Assembly: GCA_017469465.1 (NCBI GenBank)
Contig: JAFUGH010000054.1
Coordinates: forward strand, 1-47,123
From: Clostridia bacterium
GTDB taxonomy: Bacteria > Bacillota > Clostridia > TANB77 > UBA1234
Direction of reading: 5' to 3'
DNA length: 47,123 nucleotides
In this document: positions 35,560 to 43,288 of the stretch, piece after piece
Position numbering within the stretch: the stretch's first letter is position 1
Layout of the letters: every line of letters begins with the position of its first letter
The notes under the pieces: model-generated
The model's database searches: none
What the model was told of the DNA's origin: nothing
Seen by the model: the letters and a program-made list of their open reading frames with translations, nothing else
Position numbers and translations under genes: made by a program

Positions 35560-36357
35560 ATGTTTGAATATACATATATGCAAAACGCCTTTTGGGCAAT
35601 TCTAATTATTACACCTCTATTTGGCTTAGTCGGAACGATGATTGTAAATAATAAACTTGCATTTTTTTCAGATGCACTAGGACATTCAGCACTTACGGGA
35701 ATTGCAATTGGAGCACTTCTTGGAGTAACTAATCCAACTTTATCCATGGTTGTTTTTGGAATTGCTTTTGCACTTTTGTTAAATAGAATTAAGGACTTAA
35801 AAATATCTTCTAGAGATACAATTATCAGTGTGTTTTCATCAACTGCATTAGCACTTGGATTAGTGATTTTGTCTCGTAATGGTAATTTTACTAAATTCTC
35901 TAACTATTTAATTGGAGATATTTTAAGTATTGTTCCTAGTGAGATATACATGCTTTTAGGAATTGCTCTCGCAGTTTTAGCTTTTTGGTATTTCTTATTT
36001 AACAAGCTATTTGCTATTAGTATTAATAGTTCATTAGCCAAAAGCAAAAACATTCCAGTAAGATTAATTGAAGATATTTTTATTATTTTAGTGGCTGTCA
36101 TTGTTATGTTCTCGATTAGGTGGGTAGGTATTTTAATTATTAATTCATTACTTATATTGCCAGCAGCATCTAGCAGAAATATTTCAAGAAACATGAGACA
36201 ATATACTTTTTGGACTATTATATTTGCATTGTTTTCAGGAATTACTGGCTTATTTATTTCATTCTATGCATTAACGGCAACAGGTCCAACAATCGTATTA
36301 GTTTCGAGTGTAATATTTTTTGTTACTTATTTGTTAAGAAAAAAATCAGAAGATTAA
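35560..36357 (+). CDS. znuB: Metal ABC transporter permease (ZnuB-like, ABC-3 family)
   Basis: A 265-residue membrane permease with about eight helices. Family motifs: SDALGHSALTGIAIGALLG (about residues 37-55) and VRWVGILIINSLLILPAASSRNISRN (around 186-211; here IRWVGIL). The start is the ATG after AAGGAG; an upstream in-frame ATG at 35506 lies inside znuC. Third gene of the operon. No fur/zur-type regulator lies nearby. Confidence 0.92.
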   Translation: MFEYTYMQNAFWAILIITPLFGLVGTMIVNNKLAFFSDALGHSALTGIAIGALLGVTNPTLSMVVFGIAFALLLNRIKDLKISSRDTIISVFSSTALALGLVILSRNGNFTKFSNYLIGDILSIVPSEIYMLLGIALAVLAFWYFLFNKLFAISINSSLAKSKNIPVRLIEDIFIILVAVIVMFSIRWVGILIINSLLILPAASSRNISRNMRQYTFWTIIFALFSGITGLFISFYALTATGPTIVLVSSVIFFVTYLLRKKSED

Positions 36358-36400
36358 TGATTCATATAAATTATTTTTAAGTTACGTCGACTTTTTTTTC

Positions 36401-36429
36401 TTGTAAAAATAAAATATCTATGCTAGAAT
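36401..36429 (+). promoter_or_regulatory. Promoter of the 116-residue unknown gene
   Basis: TTGTAA, 17 bases, TAGAAT, about 57 bases before the start codon. Confidence 0.6.
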
Positions 36430-36485
36430 AACTGTATTGAGTTTTTATTATACTGTGCCGACCAAGATTTTGAGGAGGTTTTAAT

Positions 36486-36836
36486 ATGTTGGATACTAAA
36501 AAGTACGAATGTGATGTGCGGTATTTAACCTCACATATAGTCACTAAGTGGGAGGAGTACGATTTTAGCGAGCAAATAAGAGATTTTGAAAAAAGAGTTC
36601 CTAGGATTGAATTTACTGAAATAGCGGATGTGGAGATTAAAGAAAAAGAGGTAGAACATGTTCAAGGATTTGGATATGAAAAGTTTATTAGAAGATATGA
36701 AGTAATATATAAAGATGGAAAATACGTGTTTGTAGTTACCGTTGATTCACATTTTAGTTGTGTAAGAAAATTTTGGTTGACCGCATATTGGGTTACGAAT
36801 GAAGAAATGATAAAACTTTTTACAGAAAGATTGTGA
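36486..36836 (+). CDS. Uncharacterised 116-residue protein
   Basis: A small cytoplasmic protein with ribosome site TGAGGAGG, own promoter and own terminator, so a real single-gene unit. It is rich in aromatic and acidic residues (KWEEYDFSEQIRDFEKR, HVQGFGYEKFIRRYEVIY, HFSCVRKFWLTAYWVTNEEM). It has no recognisable motif, signal peptide or membrane segment. Confidence 0.68.
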   Translation: MLDTKKYECDVRYLTSHIVTKWEEYDFSEQIRDFEKRVPRIEFTEIADVEIKEKEVEHVQGFGYEKFIRRYEVIYKDGKYVFVVTVDSHFSCVRKFWLTAYWVTNEEMIKLFTERL

Positions 36837-36857
36837 AAAAGTGAGTAGTGATGTTTT

Positions 36858-36896
36858 AATAGCCTAAATTCTATTATAGAATTTAGGCTATTTTTT
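36858..36896 (+). terminator. Terminator after the 116-residue unknown gene
   Basis: A perfect 16-bp stem (36858-36873 with 36877-36892), three-base loop, ending in TTTTTT. Confidence 0.9.
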
Positions 36897-36998
36897 GAAT
36901 TTAATATTAGGTATATGTTTATTATTAGCATTTTAATCTTACCTATATTACTTTAATAATTATTAGATGGTCAAAAAGAGAATTGAAATAGAAAAAAA

Positions 36999-37028
36999 CT
37001 TGACTTATGTAATCTTACGTGATATTAT
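36999..37028 (+). promoter_or_regulatory. Promoter of the Cys-Trp leader ahead of cysS
   Basis: TTGACT, 18 bases, TATTAT. Transcription would begin near 37035, immediately before the GGAG of the leader ORF. Confidence 0.65.
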
Positions 37029-37049
37029 TCTTACATGGAGTTGATTGAT

Positions 37050-37091
37050 ATGAAGAAATTTGAAATAAAGAATACATGTTGGTGTAGCTAG
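37050..37091 (+). CDS. Leader peptide with Cys-Trp-Cys codons
   Basis: A 13-codon ORF encoding MKKFEIKNTCWCS, with GGAG nine bases before the ATG. Codons 10-12 are TGT TGG TGT (37077-37085), rare Cys and Trp codons in a row. The TAG stop (37089-37091) is inside the 5' arm of a 10-bp stem, and a Rho-independent terminator follows at 37192. The downstream operon encodes cysteinyl- and tryptophanyl-tRNA synthetases. The natural reading is a regulatory leader whose ribosome stalls when charged tRNA-Cys or tRNA-Trp is short. The sequence elements are visible; the mechanism is inferred. A small bioactive peptide is the other possibility. Confidence 0.7.
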   Translation: MKKFEIKNTCWCS

Positions 37092-37162
37092 GATAACGCC
37101 AGTAGCAATAGCACTGGTGTAGTTTATGTTATTCTAGTGCCTATGCTAACAGTCAGATGATA

Positions 37163-37187
37163 TTAGCGGCGAACTGTGTTCGCCATG
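37163..37187 (+). repeat. Copy of the 25-bp dispersed palindrome inside the attenuator
   Basis: TTAGCGGCGAAC and GTTCGCCATG around TGT. It lies between the first stem and the terminator of the cysS leader, and its 3' arm can also pair with the 5' arm of the terminator. Confidence 0.8.
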
Positions 37188-37191
37188 AAAT

Positions 37192-37216
37192 GGCACATGA
37201 AAATGTGTCTTTTTTT
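37192..37216 (+). terminator. Rho-independent terminator in the cysS leader
   Basis: GGCACAT pairs with ATGTGTC (one G-U pair) around a GAAA tetraloop, followed by seven T (37210-37216). It lies about 170 bases upstream of cysS. Confidence 0.85.
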
Positions 37217-37327
37217 GTACGCAAAGATATTATATTAGAGTATAGATAACAAAGTTCACACGTATCAGCACACTTTATACACCAAGGGATTATGACGTTT
37301 AATAGCAAACAAAGTTCGATGCTATGA

Positions 37328-37356
37328 TTGAAATTTTATAATAAGTATATTATAAT
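37328..37356 (+). promoter_or_regulatory. Second promoter directly before cysS
   Basis: TTGAAA, 17 bases, TATAAT, with expected start near 37363 and the GGAGGG ribosome site at 37373. If used, it would bypass the leader terminator. The region is very AT-rich, so a chance match is possible. Two ACAAAGTTC direct repeats lie just upstream, near 37248 and 37308. Confidence 0.55.
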
Positions 37357-37384
37357 TCTAATAGTATATAACGGAGGGATTTTT

Positions 37385-38833
37385 ATGGGACTAAAAATTT
37401 ATAACACCTTTACAAGAAATAAAGAGGATTTTAAGCCGATTACGGAAGGAAATATTGGTATGTATGTATGTGGACCAACAGTATATGGACCACCACATGT
37501 TGGGCATGCTAGAAGCTATATCGTATTTGATACGTGGTATCGCTATTTCTTATATAAAGGGTTTAAAGTAAAATATGTGCAAAATATAACAGATGTTGGT
37601 CACTTAGTAGGAGATGCAGATGAAGGGGAAGACAAAATTCAAAAGAAAGCTATAACGGAACAGTTAGATCCAGTAGCAGTTGCATATAAGTATGAAACAA
37701 TGTATTTTGATTGTATGCATGAATTAAATGTTTTAAAACCAACAATTAGTTGCCGTGCGACAGGACATATCATAGAGATTATTGAGGCAGTAAAAGAGCT
37801 AGTCGAAAAAGGATATGCTTATGTAACAAAAGAAGGAAACGTTTATTATGATGTAAGAAAGTTTAAGGAATATGGAAAACTTTCTGGTAGAACATTGGAC
37901 GATAATATCTCTGGAGAAAGAATTGAGGTCGCTGATGATAAGCAAAATCCTGAAGATTTTGCTTTGTGGAAAAAAGCAGATAGAACACATCTAATGAAAT
38001 GGCCATCTCCATGGGGAGAAGGATATCCTGGCTGGCATATTGAGTGTTCAGTCATGTCTAGAAAATATTTAGGTGATACATTCGACATTCATGGTGGTGG
38101 CATGGATAATGTATTTCCACACCATGAATGTGAAATTGCTCAATCTGAGGCTATTACTGGAAAACCATTTGTCAATTATTTTGTTCATAACAATTTGATT
38201 ACAGTCAATGGTCAAAAAATGGGGAAATCACTAGGAAATACAGTTGATTTAAATGACCTTTTTGAAAAATATGGTCCAATGTTTGTAAGACTATATATTG
38301 TGAAGAATCATTATAGAAGTGTATTAGATTTTTCTGAAGATCAGTTAGAAGAAACAAAAAAGACATATGAAAAGTTTCAAAATCTAGTTGAAATCACAGA
38401 ACCATATATCGTAGAGGCGAACAGCGTTCGCCATACCCTAAATATAACAGAAAGCTATGATGACATTGACGCGATGAAGAATAGATTTTTAGAAGCAATG
38501 GATGATGATTTAAATACAGCAGTGGGAATTGCAGTTTTATTAGAACTTGCCAAAGAGGCTAATAAAGCAAAAGAACAAGATACCAATAAATTGGCATATA
38601 TTAGAAAAGTATTTGATGAATTAGCAGGAGATATTTTAGGTTTGCAATTTGAGGTAAAGAATGATTCTAGTCCCAATGCAAATATGGAAAAATTAGAAAA
38701 GAGTATTATCGATATTCGAAATGAATTTAAGAAAAACAAACAATACGAGATTGCAGATTTCATACGAGATACGTTAAAAGAAAATGGGATTAATATGATT
38801 GATACCAAAGAAGGAGCAAAATTAGAATTTTAA
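37385..38833 (+). CDS. cysS: Cysteinyl-tRNA synthetase
   Basis: A 482-residue class I synthetase that charges tRNA-Cys. The HIGH-type motif is PPHVGHARSY (about residues 35-44) and KMSKS is GQKMGKSLGN (about 276-285). Zinc ligands are Cys28-type in YVCGPTVYG, HIECSVMS (about 217-224) and HHECEIAQ (about 245-252). The start is the ATG after GGAGGG. Residues about 343-351 (VEANSVRHT) are encoded by a copy of the dispersed 25-bp palindrome, an in-frame insertion between the catalytic core and the DALR region, where the chain is usually a variable loop. First gene of the cysS / FAD dehydrogenase / trpS cluster. Confidence 0.95.
   Translation: MGLKIYNTFTRNKEDFKPITEGNIGMYVCGPTVYGPPHVGHARSYIVFDTWYRYFLYKGFKVKYVQNITDVGHLVGDADEGEDKIQKKAITEQLDPVAVAYKYETMYFDCMHELNVLKPTISCRATGHIIEIIEAVKELVEKGYAYVTKEGNVYYDVRKFKEYGKLSGRTLDDNISGERIEVADDKQNPEDFALWKKADRTHLMKWPSPWGEGYPGWHIECSVMSRKYLGDTFDIHGGGMDNVFPHHECEIAQSEAITGKPFVNYFVHNNLITVNGQKMGKSLGNTVDLNDLFEKYGPMFVRLYIVKNHYRSVLDFSEDQLEETKKTYEKFQNLVEITEPYIVEANSVRHTLNITESYDDIDAMKNRFLEAMDDDLNTAVGIAVLLELAKEANKAKEQDTNKLAYIRKVFDELAGDILGLQFEVKNDSSPNANMEKLEKSIIDIRNEFKKNKQYEIADFIRDTLKENGINMIDTKEGAKLEF
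38411..38435 (+). repeat. Copy of the 25-bp dispersed palindrome inside cysS
   Basis: GTAGAGGCGAAC, AGC, GTTCGCCATA. It matches the family pattern at all but one position and is read in frame as V-E-A-N-S-V-R-H. The copy at 39745-39769 is read in the same frame (V-A-V-N-S-V-R-H). Confidence 0.85.
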
Positions 38834-39078
38834 TATGTATAGGTTAAAAGAAATTAAGATAAGAGAAAATTTATCTGATGAAGAGGTTGTAACTAAGGCT
38901 TTAAAGAAGTATGCAATTCCGAAAGACATCGTTAAGTCTTGGCGAATTTTTCGAAAATCAGTGGATGCTAGAAATAAAAATGATGTGCATTTTGTGTATA
39001 CCATTGATGTGGATTTTGTAGATGATGTGTTAATGAGTAGCTTCACAAATGATGGTAACAATGATACTCGAAATAATC

Positions 39079-39103
39079 GTAGCGGCGCACAATGTGCGCC
39101 ATA
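39079..39103 (+). repeat. Copy of the 25-bp dispersed palindrome inside the FAD dehydrogenase gene
   Basis: GTAGCGGCGCACA and TGTGCGCCATA around A, the GCGCACA arm type. It is translated within N-R-S-G-A-Q-C-A-P-Y, a different frame from the other in-gene copies. The frameshift lies 35 bases downstream. Confidence 0.85.
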
Positions 39104-39657
39104 TGATAAATTATTGAAAAAACGGTATATTCAAAAAGGTAGAAGAAACAGCTTTACCAGAAATAATAGTTAGTAGACGAAGTGAGTTTCAACCGGTAAT
39201 TGTTGGAGCTGGTCCTGCTGGATTATTTTCAGCATTGTTTCTTGCAGAACATGGCATTCAACCAATTATTATCGAACAAGGTAAAATGGTAGATGATAGA
39301 ATAGCTGATGTGAAAGAATTTAAAAAAGAAGGCAAATTAAATGTTTTTTCCAACATTCAGTTTGGCGAAGGAGGAGCAGGAACTTTTTCAGATGGGAAAT
39401 TGAATACAGGAATCAATAGTCCTTATTGCAAAAAGGTACTTGAAACATTTGTCAAATTTGGCGCTCCAGAGCAAATTTTATACATGAACAAACCTCATGT
39501 AGGAACTGATAATTTAGTAAAAGTAGTAAGGAATATGCGTGAAGAAATTATTCGCTTAGGTGGAACATTTTATTTCAACGAAAAAGTCACGGATTTTGAG
39601 TTTGAAAATAGTCAGTTAAAAGCAGTTGTTTGTAGCTCAAATGTGGATGAAAAATGT

Positions 39658-39744
39658 GTAGTGGCGCACACACATGAGGCTATTCATCCGTTAGCATGCC
39701 ACAACCATAGCGTACGAAGTAACCTTCGCAATAAAGAAGAAAAC
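39658..39744 (+). repeat. Degenerate palindrome copies inside the FAD dehydrogenase gene
   Basis: Starts with a left arm GTAGTGGCGCACA (39658-39670), whose partner GCCAC lies about 30 bases further on. A second imperfect unit, ATAGCGTACGAAG / CCTTCGCAATA (39707-39733), follows. Both look like old or rearranged members of the family, stacked directly before the good copy at 39745. Confidence 0.5.
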
Positions 39745-39769
39745 GTAGCGGTGAACAGCGTTCGCCATA
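39745..39769 (+). repeat. Copy of the 25-bp dispersed palindrome inside the FAD dehydrogenase gene
   Basis: GTAGCGGTGAAC, AGC, GTTCGCCATA, translated as V-A-V-N-S-V-R-H. Arms pair except for one G-T position. Confidence 0.85.
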
Positions 39770-40650
39770 AAATTGTGACGGACACTGCCATACTTGCAAT
39801 AGGTCATAGCTCTAGAGATACATTTGAAAAATTGTTTGAGCTTGGCTTAAACATGGAAGCTAAGAGCTTTTCAGTAGGGGCAAGAATTGAACACAAACAA
39901 GAGATGATTAATAAAGCACAGTATGGAGAAGAAACGCAATTAAAGCTTCCATCAGCAGATTATAAACTTGTATACCATGGAGAAGATAGAACATTGTACA
40001 CGTTTTGTATGTGTCCTGGAGGAGTAGTGGTACCATCAACAAGTGAAGAAAATGCTGTAGTAACAAATGGAATGAGTTATTTCGCAAGAAATATGGAAAA
40101 TGCCAATAGTGCTATTTTGGTTGGTGTAAATCCAGAAGATTTTGAAGGAAATCATCCACTAAGAGGAATGTATTTTCAAAGAGAATTAGAACACAAGGCG
40201 TTTGAAATAGGTGGAAGTGATTACAAAGCTCCCGCACAAAGAGTAGAAGATTTCTTAGCAAAACGAAAAACAACGAATTGGGGAGAAGTGAAACCTAGTT
40301 ACTTACCAGGAGTAACCATGGCAGACTTACATGAGGTGTTACCTAAATTTGTCACAGATACAATAGAGGAAGGAATTATTAATTTAGATAAAAAATTAAA
40401 AGGTTTTGCAAACAAAGATGCAATACTTACAGGAGTAGAAACAAGGAGTTCTTCCCCTGTAAGAATTCTTAGAAATGAAGATGGAATGGCGAACATACAG
40501 GGAATTTATCCTTGCGGAGAGGGACCAGGCTATGCAGGTGGAATTATGAGTGCAGCAGTAGATGGAATTAAGGTTGCAATTAAAATTTTAGAAAAGGAAG
40601 TTTGAAAAATCTTCTTCAAACGAAAAGATATATTAAAAAAGAGATAATAT

Positions 40651-41655
40651 ATGAAAAGAGATGAAAAAATGGAAAAGAAAAAAATGTTAACAGGATTACA
40701 ACCTACGGGTGTAATCACTTTAGGAAATTATATTGGTGCAATTAAACAAATGGTAGATTACCAAGAAAAATATGATTCAATTATATTTATTGCAGATATG
40801 CATGCAATTACAATACCACAGGACCCAGAAACACTTGCAAATAATATAAGACAACTAATTGCTTTATATATTGCTTGTGGAATTGATCCGAAAAAAAATA
40901 CAATATTTTTACAATCAGAAAATCCATATCATGCGAATATCTCATGGATGTTGGAATGTAATACGTATTTTGGAGAACTTAGTAGAATGACGCAATTCAA
41001 AGATAAAAGTAAAAAGAATGCAAACTTTTCGGCTGGACTATTTACGTACCCTGTTTTAATGGCATCAGATATTTTAGCTTACGATGTAGACTATGTTCCA
41101 GTCGGAATTGACCAAAAGCAACATGTGGAAATTGCAAGAGATATTGCCATTCGATTTAATAAAAAATATGGAGAAACATTTAAAGTGCCAGAACCATTAA
41201 TTAGAGCAGAAGGCACAAAAATAATGGATTTACAATCTCCTGATAAAAAAATGAGTAAGTCATCAGAAAACCAAAAAGGTGTCATAAGACTTCTTGATGA
41301 TACAGCTGTGATTAGAAAGAAAATTATGTCAGCTACGACTGATTCCATGGGAAAGATAAACTTTGATATAGAAAATCAACCAGGAATTTCTAACTTAATT
41401 AATATTTATGTTAGTTTGTCTGGCATGAGTAAAGAAGATGTTGTAGAAAAATTTGCAGAGAGTAACTATGGTACATTCAAAACAGCAGTTGCAGATTTGG
41501 TAGTTGAAGAAATTGAAAAAATACAAAAAAGGTATAATGACTTGATTAATAGTGAAGAACTTGATAGAATATTAGACGTCGGAATTGAAAAAGCTTTAAA
41601 AACTTCTAGAGAAAAATATGAATTAATGAAACAAAAAATTGGACTAAGAAGATAG
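40651..41655 (+). CDS. trpS: Tryptophanyl-tRNA synthetase
   Basis: A 334-residue class I synthetase that charges tRNA-Trp. Motifs: LTGLQPTGVITLGNYIGA (residues about 13-30, the HIGH-type site), ADMHAIT (about 49-55), QSENPYHANISWMLEC, PVGIDQKQHVEIARDIAIRFN (about 149-169) and KKMSKS (about 198-203). Three ATG codons are possible starts (40651, 40669, 40684); none has a strong site, and the first is kept. It follows the FAD dehydrogenase gene by 45 bases with no terminator between, so transcription from cysS probably runs through. Confidence 0.94.
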   Translation: MKRDEKMEKKKMLTGLQPTGVITLGNYIGAIKQMVDYQEKYDSIIFIADMHAITIPQDPETLANNIRQLIALYIACGIDPKKNTIFLQSENPYHANISWMLECNTYFGELSRMTQFKDKSKKNANFSAGLFTYPVLMASDILAYDVDYVPVGIDQKQHVEIARDIAIRFNKKYGETFKVPEPLIRAEGTKIMDLQSPDKKMSKSSENQKGVIRLLDDTAVIRKKIMSATTDSMGKINFDIENQPGISNLINIYVSLSGMSKEDVVEKFAESNYGTFKTAVADLVVEEIEKIQKRYNDLINSEELDRILDVGIEKALKTSREKYELMKQKIGLRR

Positions 41656-41661
41656 CTTGGG

Positions 41662-41690
41662 TTGACAAAAGTTAAATAGTAAGTTATACT
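41662..41690 (+). promoter_or_regulatory. Strong promoter of the glycosyltransferase gene
   Basis: TTGACA, 17 bases, TATACT, starting six bases after the trpS stop. Confidence 0.8.
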
Positions 41691-41733
41691 GTACTAGTAC
41701 AAGTAATACAATTGAAACTTTGGGGGAAAGTTT

Positions 41734-42975
41734 ATGAAAACGATGCAAGTAATATTAGTCATTAAGAATATATTGACTTTTATACTAATGTTTTATGCTA
41801 TATATCAAGTTGTATTTGCATTTTTAGCATACATGCGACCAGTTAAAAAGAAAAAAATAATAAATAAAAAGCATAAATTTATGGCAATTGTTTCTGCTAG
41901 AAATGAAGAAAAAGTTATTGCAAATTTAATCGAAAGTTTAAAAGAGCAACATTATCCAAAAAATAAATTAGATATTTATGTGATTGCAGATAATTGCACG
42001 GATAAAACGGCAGAGATTGCTAGAAAATCTGGAGCTATCGTATATGAAAGGTTTGATGAAACGAAAAGAAGTAAGGGATACGCACTAGAATGGTTTTTCG
42101 ATAGAGTACTAGATGAGTTTCCAGATAAGTATGATGCTTTTTGTGTGTTTGATGCAGACAATTTGGTAACACCTGGTTTTATCAATAAAATGAATGAAAA
42201 GCTTTGTGAGGGTGAAAAATTAGTTCAAGGTTATCGAGATATAAAGAATGTAGATGATAACTGGATTTCTGCAAACAGTGCTATTTATTATTGGACATTA
42301 AATAAAATGTATCATTATGCTAGATATAATATGGGATTATCTGCATTTATTCAAGGAACTGGTTTTATGGTTTCTATGGATATTATCAAAGAAGAAGGTG
42401 GTTGGCATACTACCGCACTTACTGAAGATATTGAATTTTCATTTACACAAATTGCTAGAGGAAGAAAAATTGCTTGGGCTCATGATGCTGTTGTGTTTGA
42501 TGAACAGCCAACATCACTTTCACAGGTTTGGAATCAAAGATTAAGATGGGGAGTAGGTCATATCCAAAGTATGGGAAAATGTATACCAAAGCTTTATCAA
42601 TGCAAAAAAGTTACTCCAGTAATTATTGATGCTTTTATTTATTTAATGAGCTTCCCAATATTATTTGTTTCTATTATTACAAGTGTATTAAATTTTTTGT
42701 CTATGTCAACATTGACGAGCAAAGAGATAATTTCTCAATTAGGAGTGCAATTATTCACTAGTGTGTTATTTATATTAGGTTCTATTTTGCAAGTCATCAT
42801 CGTTTTAAAATTGGAGAAGAGAAGTTTAAAACAAGTTTGGCAAGGTATCGTTACTTATCCTATATTTTTAGGAATAACTTATGTTGTAAATGCATGTGCG
42901 ATATTTAATACAAATATGGCATGGAAACCAATTGAACATGTGAAAGCTGTTAAGATAAGTGAATTACAAAAATAA
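41734..42975 (+). CDS. Family 2 membrane glycosyltransferase
   Basis: A 413-residue processive-type glycosyltransferase. One membrane helix (about residues 9-30) precedes the catalytic domain. GT-A motifs are VSARNEEKVIANLIESL (about 52-68), DNCTDKTAEIA, FDADN (about 138-142, DxD-like), TEDIEFS (about 229-235, with the general base Asp) and QRLRWG (about 267-272, the QxxRW signature of hyaluronan/cellulose/poly-GlcNAc synthases). About four membrane helices close the protein. Probably makes a cell-surface polysaccharide or glycolipid; the sugar is unknown. It has its own strong promoter and terminator. Confidence 0.9.
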   Translation: MKTMQVILVIKNILTFILMFYAIYQVVFAFLAYMRPVKKKKIINKKHKFMAIVSARNEEKVIANLIESLKEQHYPKNKLDIYVIADNCTDKTAEIARKSGAIVYERFDETKRSKGYALEWFFDRVLDEFPDKYDAFCVFDADNLVTPGFINKMNEKLCEGEKLVQGYRDIKNVDDNWISANSAIYYWTLNKMYHYARYNMGLSAFIQGTGFMVSMDIIKEEGGWHTTALTEDIEFSFTQIARGRKIAWAHDAVVFDEQPTSLSQVWNQRLRWGVGHIQSMGKCIPKLYQCKKVTPVIIDAFIYLMSFPILFVSIITSVLNFLSMSTLTSKEIISQLGVQLFTSVLFILGSILQVIIVLKLEKRSLKQVWQGIVTYPIFLGITYVVNACAIFNTNMAWKPIEHVKAVKISELQK

Positions 42976-42979
42976 AGTG

Positions 42980-43016
42980 AACCCCTCAGGTGAAATAGCA
43001 TCTGAGGGGTTATTAT
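42980..43016. terminator. Bidirectional terminator after the glycosyltransferase gene
   Basis: AACCCCTCAG (42980-42989) pairs perfectly with CTGAGGGGTT (43002-43011). It lies between convergent genes and serves the plus-strand gene best. Confidence 0.8.
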
Positions 43017-43029
43017 ATGTGCATTGTAC

Positions 43030-43200
43030 TTACTTCAATAAGTTGGTTCGGAATATGATGGAAATGTAATAACATTTCATCAGTGCCCATATGACAAGTG
43101 CACCAACCAACCCAATAATGAAGGGGATAATCGATAAGAGTACAAAGGTAATAGAGGTCCAAACGATTAGCCATATAAGAGCTGTGATGATGAATACCAT
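43030..43200 (-). CDS. Small two-helix membrane protein, function unknown
   Basis: A 56-residue hydrophobic protein: MVFIITALIWLIVWTSITFV, a short turn, then IIPFIIGLVGALVIWALM and a basic tail. The start is the ATG with AAAGGAGG nine bases upstream on the minus strand; the frame is open further upstream to 43263. The perfect ribosome site supports translation. The family was not recognised. Confidence 0.65.
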   Translation of the reverse strand: MVFIITALIWLIVWTSITFVLLSIIPFIIGLVGALVIWALMKCYYISIIFRTNLLK

Positions 43201-43288
43201 TGCGATTCCTCCTTTAATTGTAGCGAGAAATAATGAAAAATCAACTGAGAAAAAGTATAACATAATATAGGAAATATGTCAAATTATA

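Larger units (their letters stand above)
37034..37216 (+). promoter_or_regulatory. Putative Cys/Trp-responsive transcription attenuator of cysS-trpS
   Basis: Order of elements: leader ORF (37050-37091); stem CTAGGATAAC (37088-37097) with GTTATTCTAG (37128-37137), one G-T pair; inside it CCAGT/ACTGG; then a dispersed palindrome (37163-37187); then the terminator. GTGCC (37137-37141), at the edge of the first stem, can pair with GGCAC (37192-37196) of the terminator, a weak antiterminator candidate. GCCAT (37182-37186) can also pair with ATGGC (37190-37194). A ribosome stalled on the Cys/Trp codons would cover the 5' arm of the first stem. No T-box consensus is present. Confidence 0.6.
38835..40605 (+). 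pseudogene. Uncharacterised FAD-dependent dehydrogenase (COG2509 type), one-base frameshift, carrying several palindromic insertions
   Basis: Two frames join into a 589-residue protein: an N-terminal domain (MYRLKEIKIRENLSDEEVV), then the FAD Rossmann motif VIVGAGPAGLFSALF at about residue 122, GGAGTFSDGKLNTG, and an intact C-terminus with the GEGPGYAGGIMSAAVDGI motif. The break is an extra base near 39138: removing a G turns QKGRRNS into QKVEETALPEIIV. Two stretches look inserted: about 25 residues around 39060-39110 and about 45 residues at 39655-39772 (AHTHEAIHPLACHNHSVRSN and on). Both contain copies of the dispersed palindrome, which may explain a length of about 590. It begins one base after the cysS stop. 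Confidence 0.8.

Noticed and set aside
36960..37384. T-box riboswitch before cysS
   Set aside because: Searched for the T-box sequence AGGGTGGNACCGCG and the matching antiterminator bulge; none is present. The leader ORF with Cys/Trp codons explains the terminator better.
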